Source: JAXMHN01 sp964578605 (GTDB lineage Bacteria; Verrucomicrobiota; Verrucomicrobiia; Limisphaerales; SIBE01). Taken from it: DNA of 64,000 nt. Below the pieces are notes generated by a model. The model was not told where the DNA came from, searched no databases, and was given only the letters and a program-made list of their open reading frames with translations. The DNA is taken from the NCBI GenBank assembly GCA_964578605.1, contig CAZODO010000015.1, positions 1-64,000 on the forward strand. The letters run 5' to 3'. The translations under genes and the position numbers were made by a program. Below are positions 42,706 through 51,431 of this stretch, piece by piece (position 1 is the stretch's first letter; the number at the start of each line of letters is the position of its first letter).

Positions 42706-43856
42706 CCCCGTCTCAGAATCACTCACACACACGCCCCATGACAGGAATGAATGCCAGCCAGGTTCTTGAAACCGACCTCGATTACGTCAGCCGCCAGTTG
42801 GCGGACGAAGGGTCTGCCTTGGAAGGAAAACGCCTTTTCCTCAGCGGCGGCGCGGGTTTTCTCGGGTATTACCTGACGCACTCGGTGCTGCATTGGAACC
42901 GCAGCCATCCCGGGTCCCGCGCGATCCGGATCACGGTTTGCGACAACTATTCACGGGGTGTGCCCCCGTGGGTGGATCAGTTGGCGAAAGATCCCGCGGT
43001 GACCTTGCTCCAGCAGGATATCACACGCCCCTTGCCGCCGGAGGTGGGCTCGTTCGATTACCTCATTCACGCCGCTTCCATCGCTTCCCCGACTTATTAT
43101 CGAAAGCACCCCATCGAGACCATGGATGCGAACGTGAACGGCTTGCGGCTCTTGCTGGACCGCTGCCGCAAACAGGCCGAGACCGGCCACCCGATTTCCG
43201 GGTTTCTCTTTTTCTCCACGAGCGAGATTTACGGGGATCCGCCCCCGGACCAGATCCCCACCTCGGAAACCTTCCGCGGGTACGTGTCTTGCACCGGACC
43301 GCGCGCGTGTTATGACGAGTCGAAACGCTACGGTGAAACCCTCTGCGTGAATTTCGCCCAGCAATATGGCCTGCCGATCACGATGGCCCGGCCGTTCAAC
43401 AACTATGGGCCGGGCCTCAAGATCACCGACCGACGCGTCATCCCGGATCTGGCGCGCGACCTCTTTGCGGGAAAGGACCTGGTGCTCCTCTCCGACGGAT
43501 CGCCAACGCGCACGTTCTGCTATATCGCGGATGCCGTCGTGGGTTACTACAAGGTGCTGGTGCGAGGCCGCCCGGGTGAAGCCTACAACATCGGCAACGA
43601 GACCCCCGAAATCTCCATGGCCGCTCTCGCGGAATTGATGGTGACGCTGGCCCGCAAGCAACTGGGTTACTCCGGCAAAGTCGTGCTTCGCCCCAGCGCG
43701 GAAAAGGACTATTTGACGGACAATCCGCAACGCCGCTGCCCGTCCATTGCGAAGGCACGGAAAGACCTGGGGTTCGCACCCACGATCCCACTGGAACAGG
43801 GCTTGTCCCAGACGCTGGCGTGGTACGGTGACAATCGAGTGGCGGAGGAGGCGTAA
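42702..43856 (+). CDS. NAD-dependent SDR, UDP-glucuronate decarboxylase-like
   Basis: A 384-residue extended SDR. KRLFLSGGAGFLGYYLTH binds NAD, FFSTSEIYGDPP is the catalytic Ser block, and CTGPRACYDESKRYGETLC holds YxxxK. That GPRxCYDExKR string is characteristic of UXS-type UDP-glucuronate decarboxylases and their relatives. RPFNNYGPGLKITDRRVIP replaces the usual UXS YGPRM block, so another decarboxylase or dehydratase activity is possible. It lies between rfbF and ugd with overlapping codons on both sides; with Ugd it could make UDP-xylose. Confidence 0.8.
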   Translation: MTPSQNHSHTRPMTGMNASQVLETDLDYVSRQLADEGSALEGKRLFLSGGAGFLGYYLTHSVLHWNRSHPGSRAIRITVCDNYSRGVPPWVDQLAKDPAVTLLQQDITRPLPPEVGSFDYLIHAASIASPTYYRKHPIETMDANVNGLRLLLDRCRKQAETGHPISGFLFFSTSEIYGDPPPDQIPTSETFRGYVSCTGPRACYDESKRYGETLCVNFAQQYGLPITMARPFNNYGPGLKITDRRVIPDLARDLFAGKDLVLLSDGSPTRTFCYIADAVVGYYKVLVRGRPGEAYNIGNETPEISMAALAELMVTLARKQLGYSGKVVLRPSAEKDYLTDNPQRRCPSIAKARKDLGFAPTIPLEQGLSQTLAWYGDNRVAEEA

Positions 43857-45238
43857 TGAAAATATCGATTATCGGCACCGGCTACGTCGGATTGGTCTCC
43901 GGGGTGTGCCTCGCGGAGAAAGGACACGACGTGGTCTGCGTTGACGTCGACCACGCGAAGGTGGAGCGGATCAATGCCGGGATCTCGCCCATCCACGAAG
44001 CGGGTCTGGAGGCCTTGCTGGCAAAACACGTTGGACAACGGTTCCGCGCGACCACGAACCTGCCGGAAGCGGTGCGGGAAACGGAAGTCTCTCTGATCGC
44101 GGTCGGCACCCCTTTCGACGGCGACCAGATCGATCTGAAATACGTCAGGGAGGCGGCTGCTCAATTGGGCAGCGCGTTGCGCGAGAAAGACGAATACCAC
44201 GTCGTGGTCGTGAAGAGTACCGTGGTTCCCGGAACGACGCATGATGTCGTGCTCCCAATCCTCGAGGAGCGTTCGGGCAAACGGGCCGGGGACGGGTTCG
44301 GAGTCGGCATGAACCCGGAATTTCTGCGCGAAGGATGCGCGGTGGAGGACTTTCTCTGTCCGGACCGGATCGTCCTGGGGGCGATCGATGGACGAACGCT
44401 GCAGGTGCTCGAAACGATCTATCAGCCGTTCAGCAGCGTAGACATCGTCGCGACAACCACCCAGACGGCTGAGATGATCAAATACGCCTCGAACTCGCTG
44501 CTGGCCACCCTCATCTCCTTTTCCAACGAGATCGGCAACCTGTGCGCTTCCCTGGAAGACGTGGACGCCCTGGACGTGATGCGAGGGGTGCATCTGGACA
44601 AGCGGTTGTCCCCTGTGATTGAGGAAGGCCGGCGCGTTGTTCCTGAAATTGCCGCTTACCTATCGCCCGGCTGCGGGTTTGGCGGCAGTTGTTTCCCCAA
44701 GGATCTGAAAGCGCTGATCTCGTTCGGCGAGAGGGCTGGGGTTCCGATGACCCTCTTGAGTTCCGTCATCGCGGTGAATCAGTGCCAGCCGCACCGCATG
44801 ATTCGGCTCTTGGAAAAGCATTTCCCCGTCCTGGACGGAGTCAGGGTCAGTGTTCTCGGACTGGCGTTCAAGCCTGGAACCGATGACATCCGCGAATCTC
44901 CGTCCATTCCGGTGGTGCAGGCTCTGCTGGCGGCTCAGGCGCGGGTCAAGGTCTATGATCCAATTGTCCGGCGCGATAAGATGCAAATTGCGGGAATGGA
45001 GCGGATCACGGTGTCAGGCGATCTGTCGCAAGCCGTGGATGGTTCGCAGGCCGTCCTGCTCATGACTCGGTGGCCGGAGTTCAATGACCTGGACAAATAC
45101 TTCGTCCATCTCACAGAGCCGCCGGTGGTCATCGATGGACGCCGCATGCTTCAGCCGCGCAACTTCGCTCGCTACGAGGGGATTGGGTTTGGCAAGGCAA
45201 AGGAGCCTGGCATGACGGACGCTCTGTCGGCGGGGTGA
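43856..45238 (+). CDS. ugd: UDP-glucose/UDP-hexose 6-dehydrogenase
   Basis: A 460-residue two-step NAD dehydrogenase that oxidises C6 of UDP-glucose (or UDP-HexNAc) to the uronic acid. ISIIGTGYVGLVSGVCLAEK binds NAD, FVGVGMNPEFLREG supports the catalytic site, and SPGCGFGGSCFPKDLKALI carries the catalytic Cys. LGLAFKPGTDDIRESPSI and the C-terminal VKVYDPIV complete the family order. It supplies UDP-GlcA to the preceding UXS-like enzyme, or it could provide the 6-dehydrogenase missing from the Wlb-like set upstream. TAATG overlap with the gene before. Confidence 0.94.
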   Translation: MKISIIGTGYVGLVSGVCLAEKGHDVVCVDVDHAKVERINAGISPIHEAGLEALLAKHVGQRFRATTNLPEAVRETEVSLIAVGTPFDGDQIDLKYVREAAAQLGSALREKDEYHVVVVKSTVVPGTTHDVVLPILEERSGKRAGDGFGVGMNPEFLREGCAVEDFLCPDRIVLGAIDGRTLQVLETIYQPFSSVDIVATTTQTAEMIKYASNSLLATLISFSNEIGNLCASLEDVDALDVMRGVHLDKRLSPVIEEGRRVVPEIAAYLSPGCGFGGSCFPKDLKALISFGERAGVPMTLLSSVIAVNQCQPHRMIRLLEKHFPVLDGVRVSVLGLAFKPGTDDIRESPSIPVVQALLAAQARVKVYDPIVRRDKMQIAGMERITVSGDLSQAVDGSQAVLLMTRWPEFNDLDKYFVHLTEPPVVIDGRRMLQPRNFARYEGIGFGKAKEPGMTDALSAG

Positions 45239-45335
45239 CGGTTTCACGCGGACCGGCTTTCCCTGAGCCCAGCCCCGGAAACGCGGAGGTGCCAAAGCGA
45301 ACTCCAGCCTGTCATCCTGGATTCAGGAGGCCTGT

Positions 45336-46415
45336 ATGGGCGAGATAACGCTTCAAGACCACGGTCCGTCGGCGAGGGCTTTCTTTGGCGCTCTCGTCGC
45401 GGTGGCGGCAGTTGGGACTCTGGACTGGGCGATTAACTCAGAGCTGTCCGTCTCGATTCTCTACCTGGTGCCGGTCGGGTTTTCGGCTTGGTTCAGCGGC
45501 CGCCTTGCGGGGGTGGTCATCGCGACCGTTGCTGCCTTCGCGTGGTTCTTGGCGGAAGGGACGAGCGGGTCGGCGCCTTGGAGTCATGCGGGTCTGCTGT
45601 GGCAATCTGGAAGTCGGTTCGGGTTCTACGTCGTCACCGCGCTGCTTGTGTCGCAGCTCCGCGTTCTCACCCTGGGTCTGGAGGCGTTGGTGCGCGAGAG
45701 GACTGCGGCTCTGGAAGCCGAGGTTCGCCGCCGCAAGCAGGTGGAGCAAGAAGCCGCCGAGATCACGGAGCGCGAACAGGAGCGCATCGCCCAGGAACTT
45801 CACGATGGACTGGCAGCCTACCTGGCAGGAGTGGCTTTTCGAATCAAGACGGTTGCCGAGAGTCTTCATCGGCGCGGTGTTCCGGAGGCGGGCGAAACCG
45901 GCGAGTTAGTGAGCCTGGTGAACGAAGCCAGCGGCCAAGTGCGCAGTCTGGCGCATCTTCTGGCGCCAAGCCAGGCGGGAGACGGCGGGCTTGGCGTGGC
46001 CCTGTCGCGCTTGGGCGCCGAAGCGGAGACGGTTTACGGGATCACGTGCACGGTCGACACGGAAGCGAATTTGCCAGATCTGACGGGCGAGCAGACCTCT
46101 CAGCTCTACCGGGTGGCTCAGGAATGCGTTCGCAACGCCGTCCAGCATTCCCGAGGCGAGCTCATTCAGATCACGTGCGGGACGGTCCAACCCGGGCGGC
46201 TCAGACTGTCGGTCGCGTGTGACGGCAAGGCCTGGGATCCTTCGCGGACAGCTACGACAGGCCTCGGCATCCGGATCATGCGGCATCGGACGGAGCGGCT
46301 TGGGGGCACCTTGACAATCCGACCCGGCACGGACGGCGGGACCGTCGTCGTGTGCGAGATTCCTCTGCATGACGGCCCTGTCCCGGCCGGGTCCGCACCG
46401 GGGGGGGCTCCATGA
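45336..46415 (+). CDS. Sensor histidine kinase (HisKA_3, NarX/DesK type)
   Basis: A 359-residue membrane kinase. Three or four N-terminal hydrophobic helices (about 15-115) have no large periplasmic domain. A coiled coil (LEALVRERTAALEAEVRRR) leads to the phospho-acceptor block QERIAQELHDGLAAYLAG, where His is followed by DG as in HisKA_3. The ATPase domain contains ECVRNAVQHS (N box) and GLGIRIMRHRTERLGG. AGGAGG lies 5 bases before the ATG. It overlaps its response regulator by 4 bases. Sitting within the glycan genes, it may control them; the signal is unknown. Confidence 0.88.
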   Translation: MGEITLQDHGPSARAFFGALVAVAAVGTLDWAINSELSVSILYLVPVGFSAWFSGRLAGVVIATVAAFAWFLAEGTSGSAPWSHAGLLWQSGSRFGFYVVTALLVSQLRVLTLGLEALVRERTAALEAEVRRRKQVEQEAAEITEREQERIAQELHDGLAAYLAGVAFRIKTVAESLHRRGVPEAGETGELVSLVNEASGQVRSLAHLLAPSQAGDGGLGVALSRLGAEAETVYGITCTVDTEANLPDLTGEQTSQLYRVAQECVRNAVQHSRGELIQITCGTVQPGRLRLSVACDGKAWDPSRTATTGLGIRIMRHRTERLGGTLTIRPGTDGGTVVVCEIPLHDGPVPAGSAPGGAP

Positions 46416-47098
46416 AGCGCGCGGAAAAGGTCAGTGTTCTGGTCGTGGACGACCACCCCTTTTTCCGACGCGGGATCGTGCAGTGGCTGAACCAACAGCC
46501 AGGCTTGTTTTGCTGCGGAGAAGCGGCTTCCGTGCTCGAGACACGAGCCTCGGTGGACCGCTTGCGTCCGGATGTTGTCCTGCTGGATCTGCAGTTGGAG
46601 GACGGCGACGGCCTCGATCTCGCTGCCGAACTCGCGTCGCAGTATCCGGCGACGCGCATTCTAGTGCTCTCGCAGCGCAACGAGGATGTCTACGCCCATC
46701 GGGCGCTCCGCGTTGGCGCTCGCGGCTATGTGATGAAATCGGAAGCGACGGAAACGGTCTTGACGGCGATCCAGACGGTCATGCGCGGGGAGATTTATGT
46801 GAGCCGGCCGGTGGCCGCGCGGGCGCTGCAAAGACTGTTTCCGGACCCGACAGGCTCTGCACCGGAGTTGGCTCGTCTTTCTGACCGGGAGATCCAGGTT
46901 TTCCAATTGCTCGGGGCGTCGTGCAGCAACCGGGACATCTCCGCGATCCTCAAGATATCCCCAAAGACCGTCGAAACGTACCGCGAGAATCTCAAGGCCA
47001 AGCTCCGCGTTCCTGACGGAGCCGCCTTGCTTGCGGCGGCGCGGAAATGGGTCGAGCATGGCGAGTTCCGCCCGTCTCAATCGGGTGACCGCCCCTAA
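46412..47098 (+). CDS. LuxR/NarL-family response regulator
   Basis: A 228-residue regulator. The receiver domain has VLVVDDHPFFRRGI (acidic pocket), VVLLDLQLEDGDGLDL (phospho-acceptor Asp) and VMKSEATETVLTAI (conserved Lys). The C-terminal HTH begins LARLSDREIQVFQLLGASC and has ISPKTVETYRENLKAKL, the recognition helix. Its ATG overlaps the kinase stop, so the two form a two-component pair. The possible target is the neighbouring glycan operon, where a palindrome (47150-47178) precedes the next gene. That pairing is inference. Confidence 0.92.
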   Translation: MKRAEKVSVLVVDDHPFFRRGIVQWLNQQPGLFCCGEAASVLETRASVDRLRPDVVLLDLQLEDGDGLDLAAELASQYPATRILVLSQRNEDVYAHRALRVGARGYVMKSEATETVLTAIQTVMRGEIYVSRPVAARALQRLFPDPTGSAPELARLSDREIQVFQLLGASCSNRDISAILKISPKTVETYRENLKAKLRVPDGAALLAAARKWVEHGEFRPSQSGDRP

Positions 47099-47149
47099 AC
47101 CGAATCAGCAGGTTCACCCGAGTGACAGGGGCACGGATCTAACTAGAAT

Positions 47150-47178
47150 CTTAATCACTGAGATCCTCAGTGTTTAAG
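47150..47178. promoter_or_regulatory. 29-bp palindrome immediately before a start codon
   Basis: CACTGAG (47156-47162) and CTCAGTG (47166-47172) mirror each other around ATC, and CTTAA (47150-47154) mirrors TTAAG (47174-47178). It ends two bases before the ATG at 47181, so a bound protein or RNA hairpin there would mask translation. It could be a response-regulator site. The right edge TTTAAGCGA also resembles the terminal motif of the 11-bp arrays. Confidence 0.5.
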
Positions 47179-47180
47179 CG

Positions 47181-48215
47181 ATGAGAATTCTGGTTACTGG
47201 CACCGAAGGCTATATCGGATCGTTACTGGCGCCTGCCTTGGTTCAGCGCGGCGATGAAATCGTCGCCGTGGACACGGGCTTCTACAAAGCGGGTTGGCTT
47301 TTTACGCCCGCCTTACCCACCCCCAAGACGCTGGCCAAGGACATTCGCCTTCTGGCGCCTTCCGATCTGGAAGGGTTCGATGCCGTGGTGCACCTGGCGG
47401 AACTGTCGAACGATCCGACCGGGGCGTTGGCACCGGATATCACCTACCAGATCAATCACCAGGGATCCGTTCGACTCGCAAAGTTGGCGAAGCAGGCTGG
47501 AGTGCGACGGTTTGTCTATACGTCCTCTTGCAGCGTTTACGGCATTTCCAATGCGGATTACGTCACCGAGCAGTCTCCGACGAATCCGCAGACGGCGTAC
47601 GCGATCTGCAAGACGTTGGTCGAACGCGACGTTCGCCAACTTGCCGACCGCGACTTTTCGCCGGTCTTCCTGCGAAACGCCACGGCGTTTGGTGCCGCTC
47701 CGCGCCAGCGATTCGACCTTGTGGTCAACAACCTTTGCGGACTGGCCTGGACGACCCGCGAGATCAAGATGACCAGCGACGGGACGCCCTGGCGGCCGTT
47801 GGTGCATGCGCTGGACATTTGCCGCGCCATCGTCTGCGCCCTGGCCGCGCCGGCGGAAGCCGTCCACAACCAGATTTTCAATGTCGGCGACACGCGTAGT
47901 AATTATCGCGTCCGCGACATTGCCGAAGTCGTCCGGCAGACCTTCACGGGCTGCCGGGTTACCTTTGGACCGGGCGGTTGCGACAGCCGGAGCTACCGGG
48001 TGTCCTTCGAGAAAGCCGCTCAGGGGCTGCCTGGGTTCGCTTGTCAATGGGACCTCGAGAAAGGGGTTCGCCAGCTTTTCAGCTTGTTCAAGCGCATTGA
48101 CCTGACCTCGGAGATGTTCACCTACCGTGGCTTTACCCGGCTGAAACAGCTCGAGTACCTGATCCGAACGGGGCAGATTGACAGCCAGTTCTTCTGGACC
48201 CAACCGGCCGAATAG
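47181..48215 (+). CDS. NAD-dependent epimerase/dehydratase (SDR)
   Basis: A 344-residue extended SDR: MRILVTGTEGYIGSLLAPAL binds NAD, VYTSSCSVYGIS carries the catalytic Ser, and TAYAICKTLVERDV has YxxxK. FRNATAFGAAPRQRFDLVVN and WRPLVHALDICRAIV are typical of dTDP/CDP-sugar reductases and epimerases. It is followed by a 3,5-epimerase-type gene and a C-methyltransferase, so it probably reduces or epimerises a 4-keto-deoxy sugar. The start is directly after a palindrome. Exact reaction not readable. Confidence 0.87.
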   Translation: MRILVTGTEGYIGSLLAPALVQRGDEIVAVDTGFYKAGWLFTPALPTPKTLAKDIRLLAPSDLEGFDAVVHLAELSNDPTGALAPDITYQINHQGSVRLAKLAKQAGVRRFVYTSSCSVYGISNADYVTEQSPTNPQTAYAICKTLVERDVRQLADRDFSPVFLRNATAFGAAPRQRFDLVVNNLCGLAWTTREIKMTSDGTPWRPLVHALDICRAIVCALAAPAEAVHNQIFNVGDTRSNYRVRDIAEVVRQTFTGCRVTFGPGGCDSRSYRVSFEKAAQGLPGFACQWDLEKGVRQLFSLFKRIDLTSEMFTYRGFTRLKQLEYLIRTGQIDSQFFWTQPAE

Positions 48216-48224
48216 TGGCACCCT

Positions 48225-48785
48225 GTGCTTTTCCGTGAAACCAAGCTGGCGGGCGCGTTCATCATTGAACTCGAGAAGAAGGAAGATCACCGGGGTTTCT
48301 TCGCGCGAGCCTTTTGTGCCCGTGAATTTGTGCAACACGGATTGCGCGCGGGCATTGCCCAGGCCAACCTGTCGTTTTCTGAGAAGCGGGGCACCTTGCG
48401 GGGCCTGCATTACCAGGCGGCGCCTGCCAGCGAGACCAAGCTGATCCGTTGTGTTCGGGGCGCGGTTTGGGACGTGATCGTGGACCTGCGGCCGAATTCC
48501 CCGACTTACCTGCAACCTTTCGGAGTGGAACTCACCGCCGAGAATCGCCGGGCTATCTTTGTCCCGGATCTTTTTGCGCATGGCAACCAGGCTCTTACGG
48601 ACGGCGCGGAACTCTTATACCTGATGGGCGAATTCCACACGCCTGGTTGTGAGCGCGGGGTTCGATATGACGATCCCGCGATTGGTATCCAATGGCCGCT
48701 TCCGGTCACGACGTTAAGCGAGAGAGACGCGAAGTGGCCCTGGCTGCGCCCCGNNNNNNNNNNGGTAGAATCCTTAGGAAACTAG
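48225..48785 (+). CDS. rfbC: dTDP-4-dehydrorhamnose 3,5-epimerase-type protein, 3' end crosses the assembly gap
   Basis: A cupin-fold epimerase acting on 4-keto-6-deoxy sugar nucleotides. It starts with GTG (LFRETKLAGAFIIELE). The catalytic region is KEDHRGFFARAFCAREF, KRGTLRGLHYQA (active-site His) and LIRCVRGAVWDVIVDLR, and the late blocks are FVPDLFAHGNQALTDGAELLYLM and YDDPAIGIQWPL. The real end probably falls in or near the N run at 48754-48763, because the sequence after WPWLRP is not family-like. Product could be a dTDP- or CDP-linked sugar. Confidence 0.88.
   Translation: MLFRETKLAGAFIIELEKKEDHRGFFARAFCAREFVQHGLRAGIAQANLSFSEKRGTLRGLHYQAAPASETKLIRCVRGAVWDVIVDLRPNSPTYLQPFGVELTAENRRAIFVPDLFAHGNQALTDGAELLYLMGEFHTPGCERGVRYDDPAIGIQWPLPVTTLSERDAKWPWLRPXXXXVESLGN
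48754..48763. other. Assembly gap of 10 N
   Basis: Ten undetermined bases break the 3' end of the rfbC-like gene. The true gap size may differ from 10. The sequence right after it (48766-48784) is an inverted repeat, so a longer repeat may have caused the gap. Confidence 0.99.
48766..48784. repeat. Short inverted repeat between the gap and a start codon
   Basis: TAGAATCC (48766-48773) and GGAAACTA (48777-48784) mirror each other at six of eight positions around TTA. The repeat ends 4 bases before the ATG at 48789 and shares the TCC-TTA-GGA core with the leader at 31905. Its 5' side abuts the N run. Confidence 0.45.
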
Positions 48786-48788
48786 CTT

Positions 48789-50024
48789 ATGACCCATTCA
48801 CTCAACTGCCGCTTCTGCGGCGCCACGCTCGCGCACCCCTGTGTGGATCTTGGCCTTTCGCCGGTGGCCAACGATTATCTCCGGCCCGATCAACTGACTC
48901 AGATGGAGCCGTTTTATCCCCTCCACGTGCTCGTCTGCGACCATTGCTGGCTGGTGCAGTTGCGCGAGTGCCAGAGCCCCGAACACATTTTTAGCGATCA
49001 CTACGCCTATTTCTCTTCGTATTCGGACTCGTGGCTCCGGCACGCGGAGGAGTACGTGGAAATGACCATCGGCCGGTTCCACCTGAATGCGAACAGCCGG
49101 GTGATCGAGGTCGCCTCCAACGACGGCTACCTGCTCCAATACTTTGTCGCGCGTGGCATCCCCGTCCTTGGCATCGACCCCGCCGCCAACGTCGCCGCGG
49201 CCGCGGAAAAGAAGGGCGTGCCCACTCGGGTGCGTTTCTTCGGGAAGGCGCTCGCGCAAGAGTTGGCCGCCGAAGGCATCCAGGCCGACCTGCTCTTGGG
49301 CAACAATGTCCTGGCGCATGTGCCTAACCTCAACGATTTCGTGGCCGGCTTGAAGACCGCCCTCAAGCCCCATGGCGTGCTGACGATGGAGTTTCCGCAT
49401 CTGCTCCGCTTGATGGATCAAAACCAGTTTGACACGATTTACCACGAGCACTTCTCCTATTTCTCGCTCACGACGGTGCAGAAGGTCTATGCGGCCCATG
49501 GTCTGGAAGTGTTTGACGTCGATGAGGTCCCCACCCATGGCGGGTCCCTGCGGGTCTATGCGTCGCATCCAGGCGCCCAGGAACGCAGCGCGCGCGTCGG
49601 TGCGCTGCTGGCCCGGGAGGAAAAGGCCGGTCTGACCCGCGTGGCCACCTATGCCGGGTTCACCCAGCGCGTGGAAGCCACGAAACGTAAACTGCTGCAA
49701 TTCCTGATCGAAGCGCGGAATGCCGGGAAATCGGTTGCGGGATACGGCGCCGCCGCCAAGGGCAACACCCTTCTCAATTACTGCGGGATCCGCACCGATT
49801 TCCTGGAGTACGTCGTGGATCGCAGCCCTCACAAACAGGGACTCTTTCTTCCAGGAACGCGCATCCCCATTCACGCGCCGGAGAAGATTATGGAGACCAA
49901 GCCCGACTACCTGCTGATCCTGCCATGGAACCTTCGTGACGAGATCCGGGAGCAGATGAAAGCGATTCGAACCTGGGGCGGGCAGTTTGTGGTTCCCATC
50001 CCGGAAGTGCGCGTGCTCGAATAG
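48789..50024 (+). CDS. Sugar C-methyltransferase (Methyltransf_13/14 family)
   Basis: A 411-residue SAM-dependent enzyme of the TylC3/NovU type, which puts a methyl branch on a carbon of a 4-keto sugar nucleotide. The N-terminal zinc-type domain has CRFC and CDHCWLVQ; the SAM domain has VIEVASNDGYLLQYF and GNNVLAHVPNLNDFV. HEHFSYFSL and the C-terminal module KSVAGYGAAAKGNTLLNYCGI are also diagnostic. It follows the rfbC-like gene, fitting a pathway of 4-keto sugar, 3,5-epimerisation and C-methylation. Confidence 0.92.
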   Translation: MTHSLNCRFCGATLAHPCVDLGLSPVANDYLRPDQLTQMEPFYPLHVLVCDHCWLVQLRECQSPEHIFSDHYAYFSSYSDSWLRHAEEYVEMTIGRFHLNANSRVIEVASNDGYLLQYFVARGIPVLGIDPAANVAAAAEKKGVPTRVRFFGKALAQELAAEGIQADLLLGNNVLAHVPNLNDFVAGLKTALKPHGVLTMEFPHLLRLMDQNQFDTIYHEHFSYFSLTTVQKVYAAHGLEVFDVDEVPTHGGSLRVYASHPGAQERSARVGALLAREEKAGLTRVATYAGFTQRVEATKRKLLQFLIEARNAGKSVAGYGAAAKGNTLLNYCGIRTDFLEYVVDRSPHKQGLFLPGTRIPIHAPEKIMETKPDYLLILPWNLRDEIREQMKAIRTWGGQFVVPIPEVRVLE

Positions 50025-50049
50025 GGCTTCGTCATTCTCATCCCTTTCC

Positions 50050-51423
50050 ATGCCCCCCTCCACCCCTCGAGAGACTGTGGATACCGATCTTTCCGTTCGC
50101 GCCTCGTTTCCTGACGCAAAGGCTCCGGTTTACGATCCCGCGGCCGTGGGCGTTGAGATGCACCGGTTCATGGGCGAAATGTATCCGTTCTGCCGCAGCA
50201 TCACGGGCGATGGGGTCCGCGAAACGCTGAACCGAGTGGCGCGGTTGATCCCTCTTTCCGTGCACGAAGTCCCGACCGGCACACCGGTCTTCGACTGGGT
50301 CGTCCCCCGAGAATGGAACATCCGCGATGCCTACGTGAAGAATGCGCAGGGGAAAAAGGTGCTCGATTTTCAGAAGTGCAACCTCCATGTCCTGAACTAC
50401 AGCCGGCCGGTGCGGCAGAAACTGCCGCTTTCCGAACTGCGAGCCCATCTTTTCACCCTGCCGGAGCACCCCGACTGGATTCCCTACCGGACGTCGTACT
50501 ACGCGGACCGGTGGGGGTTCTGCGTCAGCCAGCGGGAGTTGGATTCCTGGCCCGAAGGCGAGTACGAGGTTTGCATCGATTCGAGTCTTTCGGCGGGGGC
50601 TTTGACCTACGGGGAGTGCTGCGTGCCCGGCGAGAGCGCGGATGAAGTCTTGTTGTCCTGCCACGTTTGCCACCCGTCTCTGGCCAACGATAATCTCTCG
50701 GGCATCGCCCTGGCGACTTACACCGCGCGAGCCGTTCAGGCGTGGCCCCGGCGCCGCTACACCTATCGCGTTCTCTTGATTCCGGCCACCATCGGCTCGA
50801 TTGCGTGGCTGGCGCTGCGCGAATCCGAGGTGGCGCGGATCAAGCACGGGCTGGTTTTAAGCTGCGTTGGCGATCCCGGCCCCTGCACCTACAAGAAGAG
50901 CCGGCGGGGCCAGGCGCTCGTGGATCGAGCGGTGGCCCATGTGCTGCAGCATTCGGGGGATCCCTTCAAGGTGACGGAGTTTGTCCCCTACGGTTATGAC
51001 GAACGCCAGTTCTGTTCCCCCGGGTTCAATTTGCCCGTCGGCTGCTTCATGCGCACGCCCAACGGCCAGTATCAGGAGTATCACACTTCCGCGGATAATC
51101 TCTCGTTCGTGCAGCCGAAGTTTCTGGCCGATTCCTATCAGAAACTTCTCCAGGTCCTCCACGTGCTGGAGCACGACCGTGTCTATCGGAACCTCTGTCC
51201 CAAAGGCGAACCGCAGTTGGGCAAGCGTGGCCTCTACGCCACGGTCGGTGGACAAACGGACCGGAAAGGGATTGAAATGGCGCTGCTCTGGGTGCTCAAT
51301 TTGTCCGACGGAGGCGCCGGATTGCTCGATATCGCGGAGCGTTCCGGGATGAAATTCGAACAGATCAAAGCCGCCGCGGACGCGCTGGAAGAACACCAGC
51401 TTCTTGCAAGAATCGAGGGTTAA
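50050..51423 (+). CDS. DUF4910 aminopeptidase-like protein with winged-helix tail
   Basis: A 457-residue cytosolic protein of the DUF4910/M28-like zinc-peptidase fold. The metal block is LLSCHVCHPSLANDNLSGIAL, and GYDERQFCSPGFNLPVGCFMR and YHTSADNLSF are further conserved blocks. The last about 75 residues look like a winged helix (LLDIAERSGMKFEQIKAAADAL). These proteins recur in glycan loci near C-methyltransferases and aminotransferases; a biosynthetic rather than degradative role has been suspected. ATG 50050 is used; the frame is open to 49987. Confidence 0.82.
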   Translation: MPPSTPRETVDTDLSVRASFPDAKAPVYDPAAVGVEMHRFMGEMYPFCRSITGDGVRETLNRVARLIPLSVHEVPTGTPVFDWVVPREWNIRDAYVKNAQGKKVLDFQKCNLHVLNYSRPVRQKLPLSELRAHLFTLPEHPDWIPYRTSYYADRWGFCVSQRELDSWPEGEYEVCIDSSLSAGALTYGECCVPGESADEVLLSCHVCHPSLANDNLSGIALATYTARAVQAWPRRRYTYRVLLIPATIGSIAWLALRESEVARIKHGLVLSCVGDPGPCTYKKSRRGQALVDRAVAHVLQHSGDPFKVTEFVPYGYDERQFCSPGFNLPVGCFMRTPNGQYQEYHTSADNLSFVQPKFLADSYQKLLQVLHVLEHDRVYRNLCPKGEPQLGKRGLYATVGGQTDRKGIEMALLWVLNLSDGGAGLLDIAERSGMKFEQIKAAADALEEHQLLARIEG

Positions 51424-51431
51424 AAAGGAAA

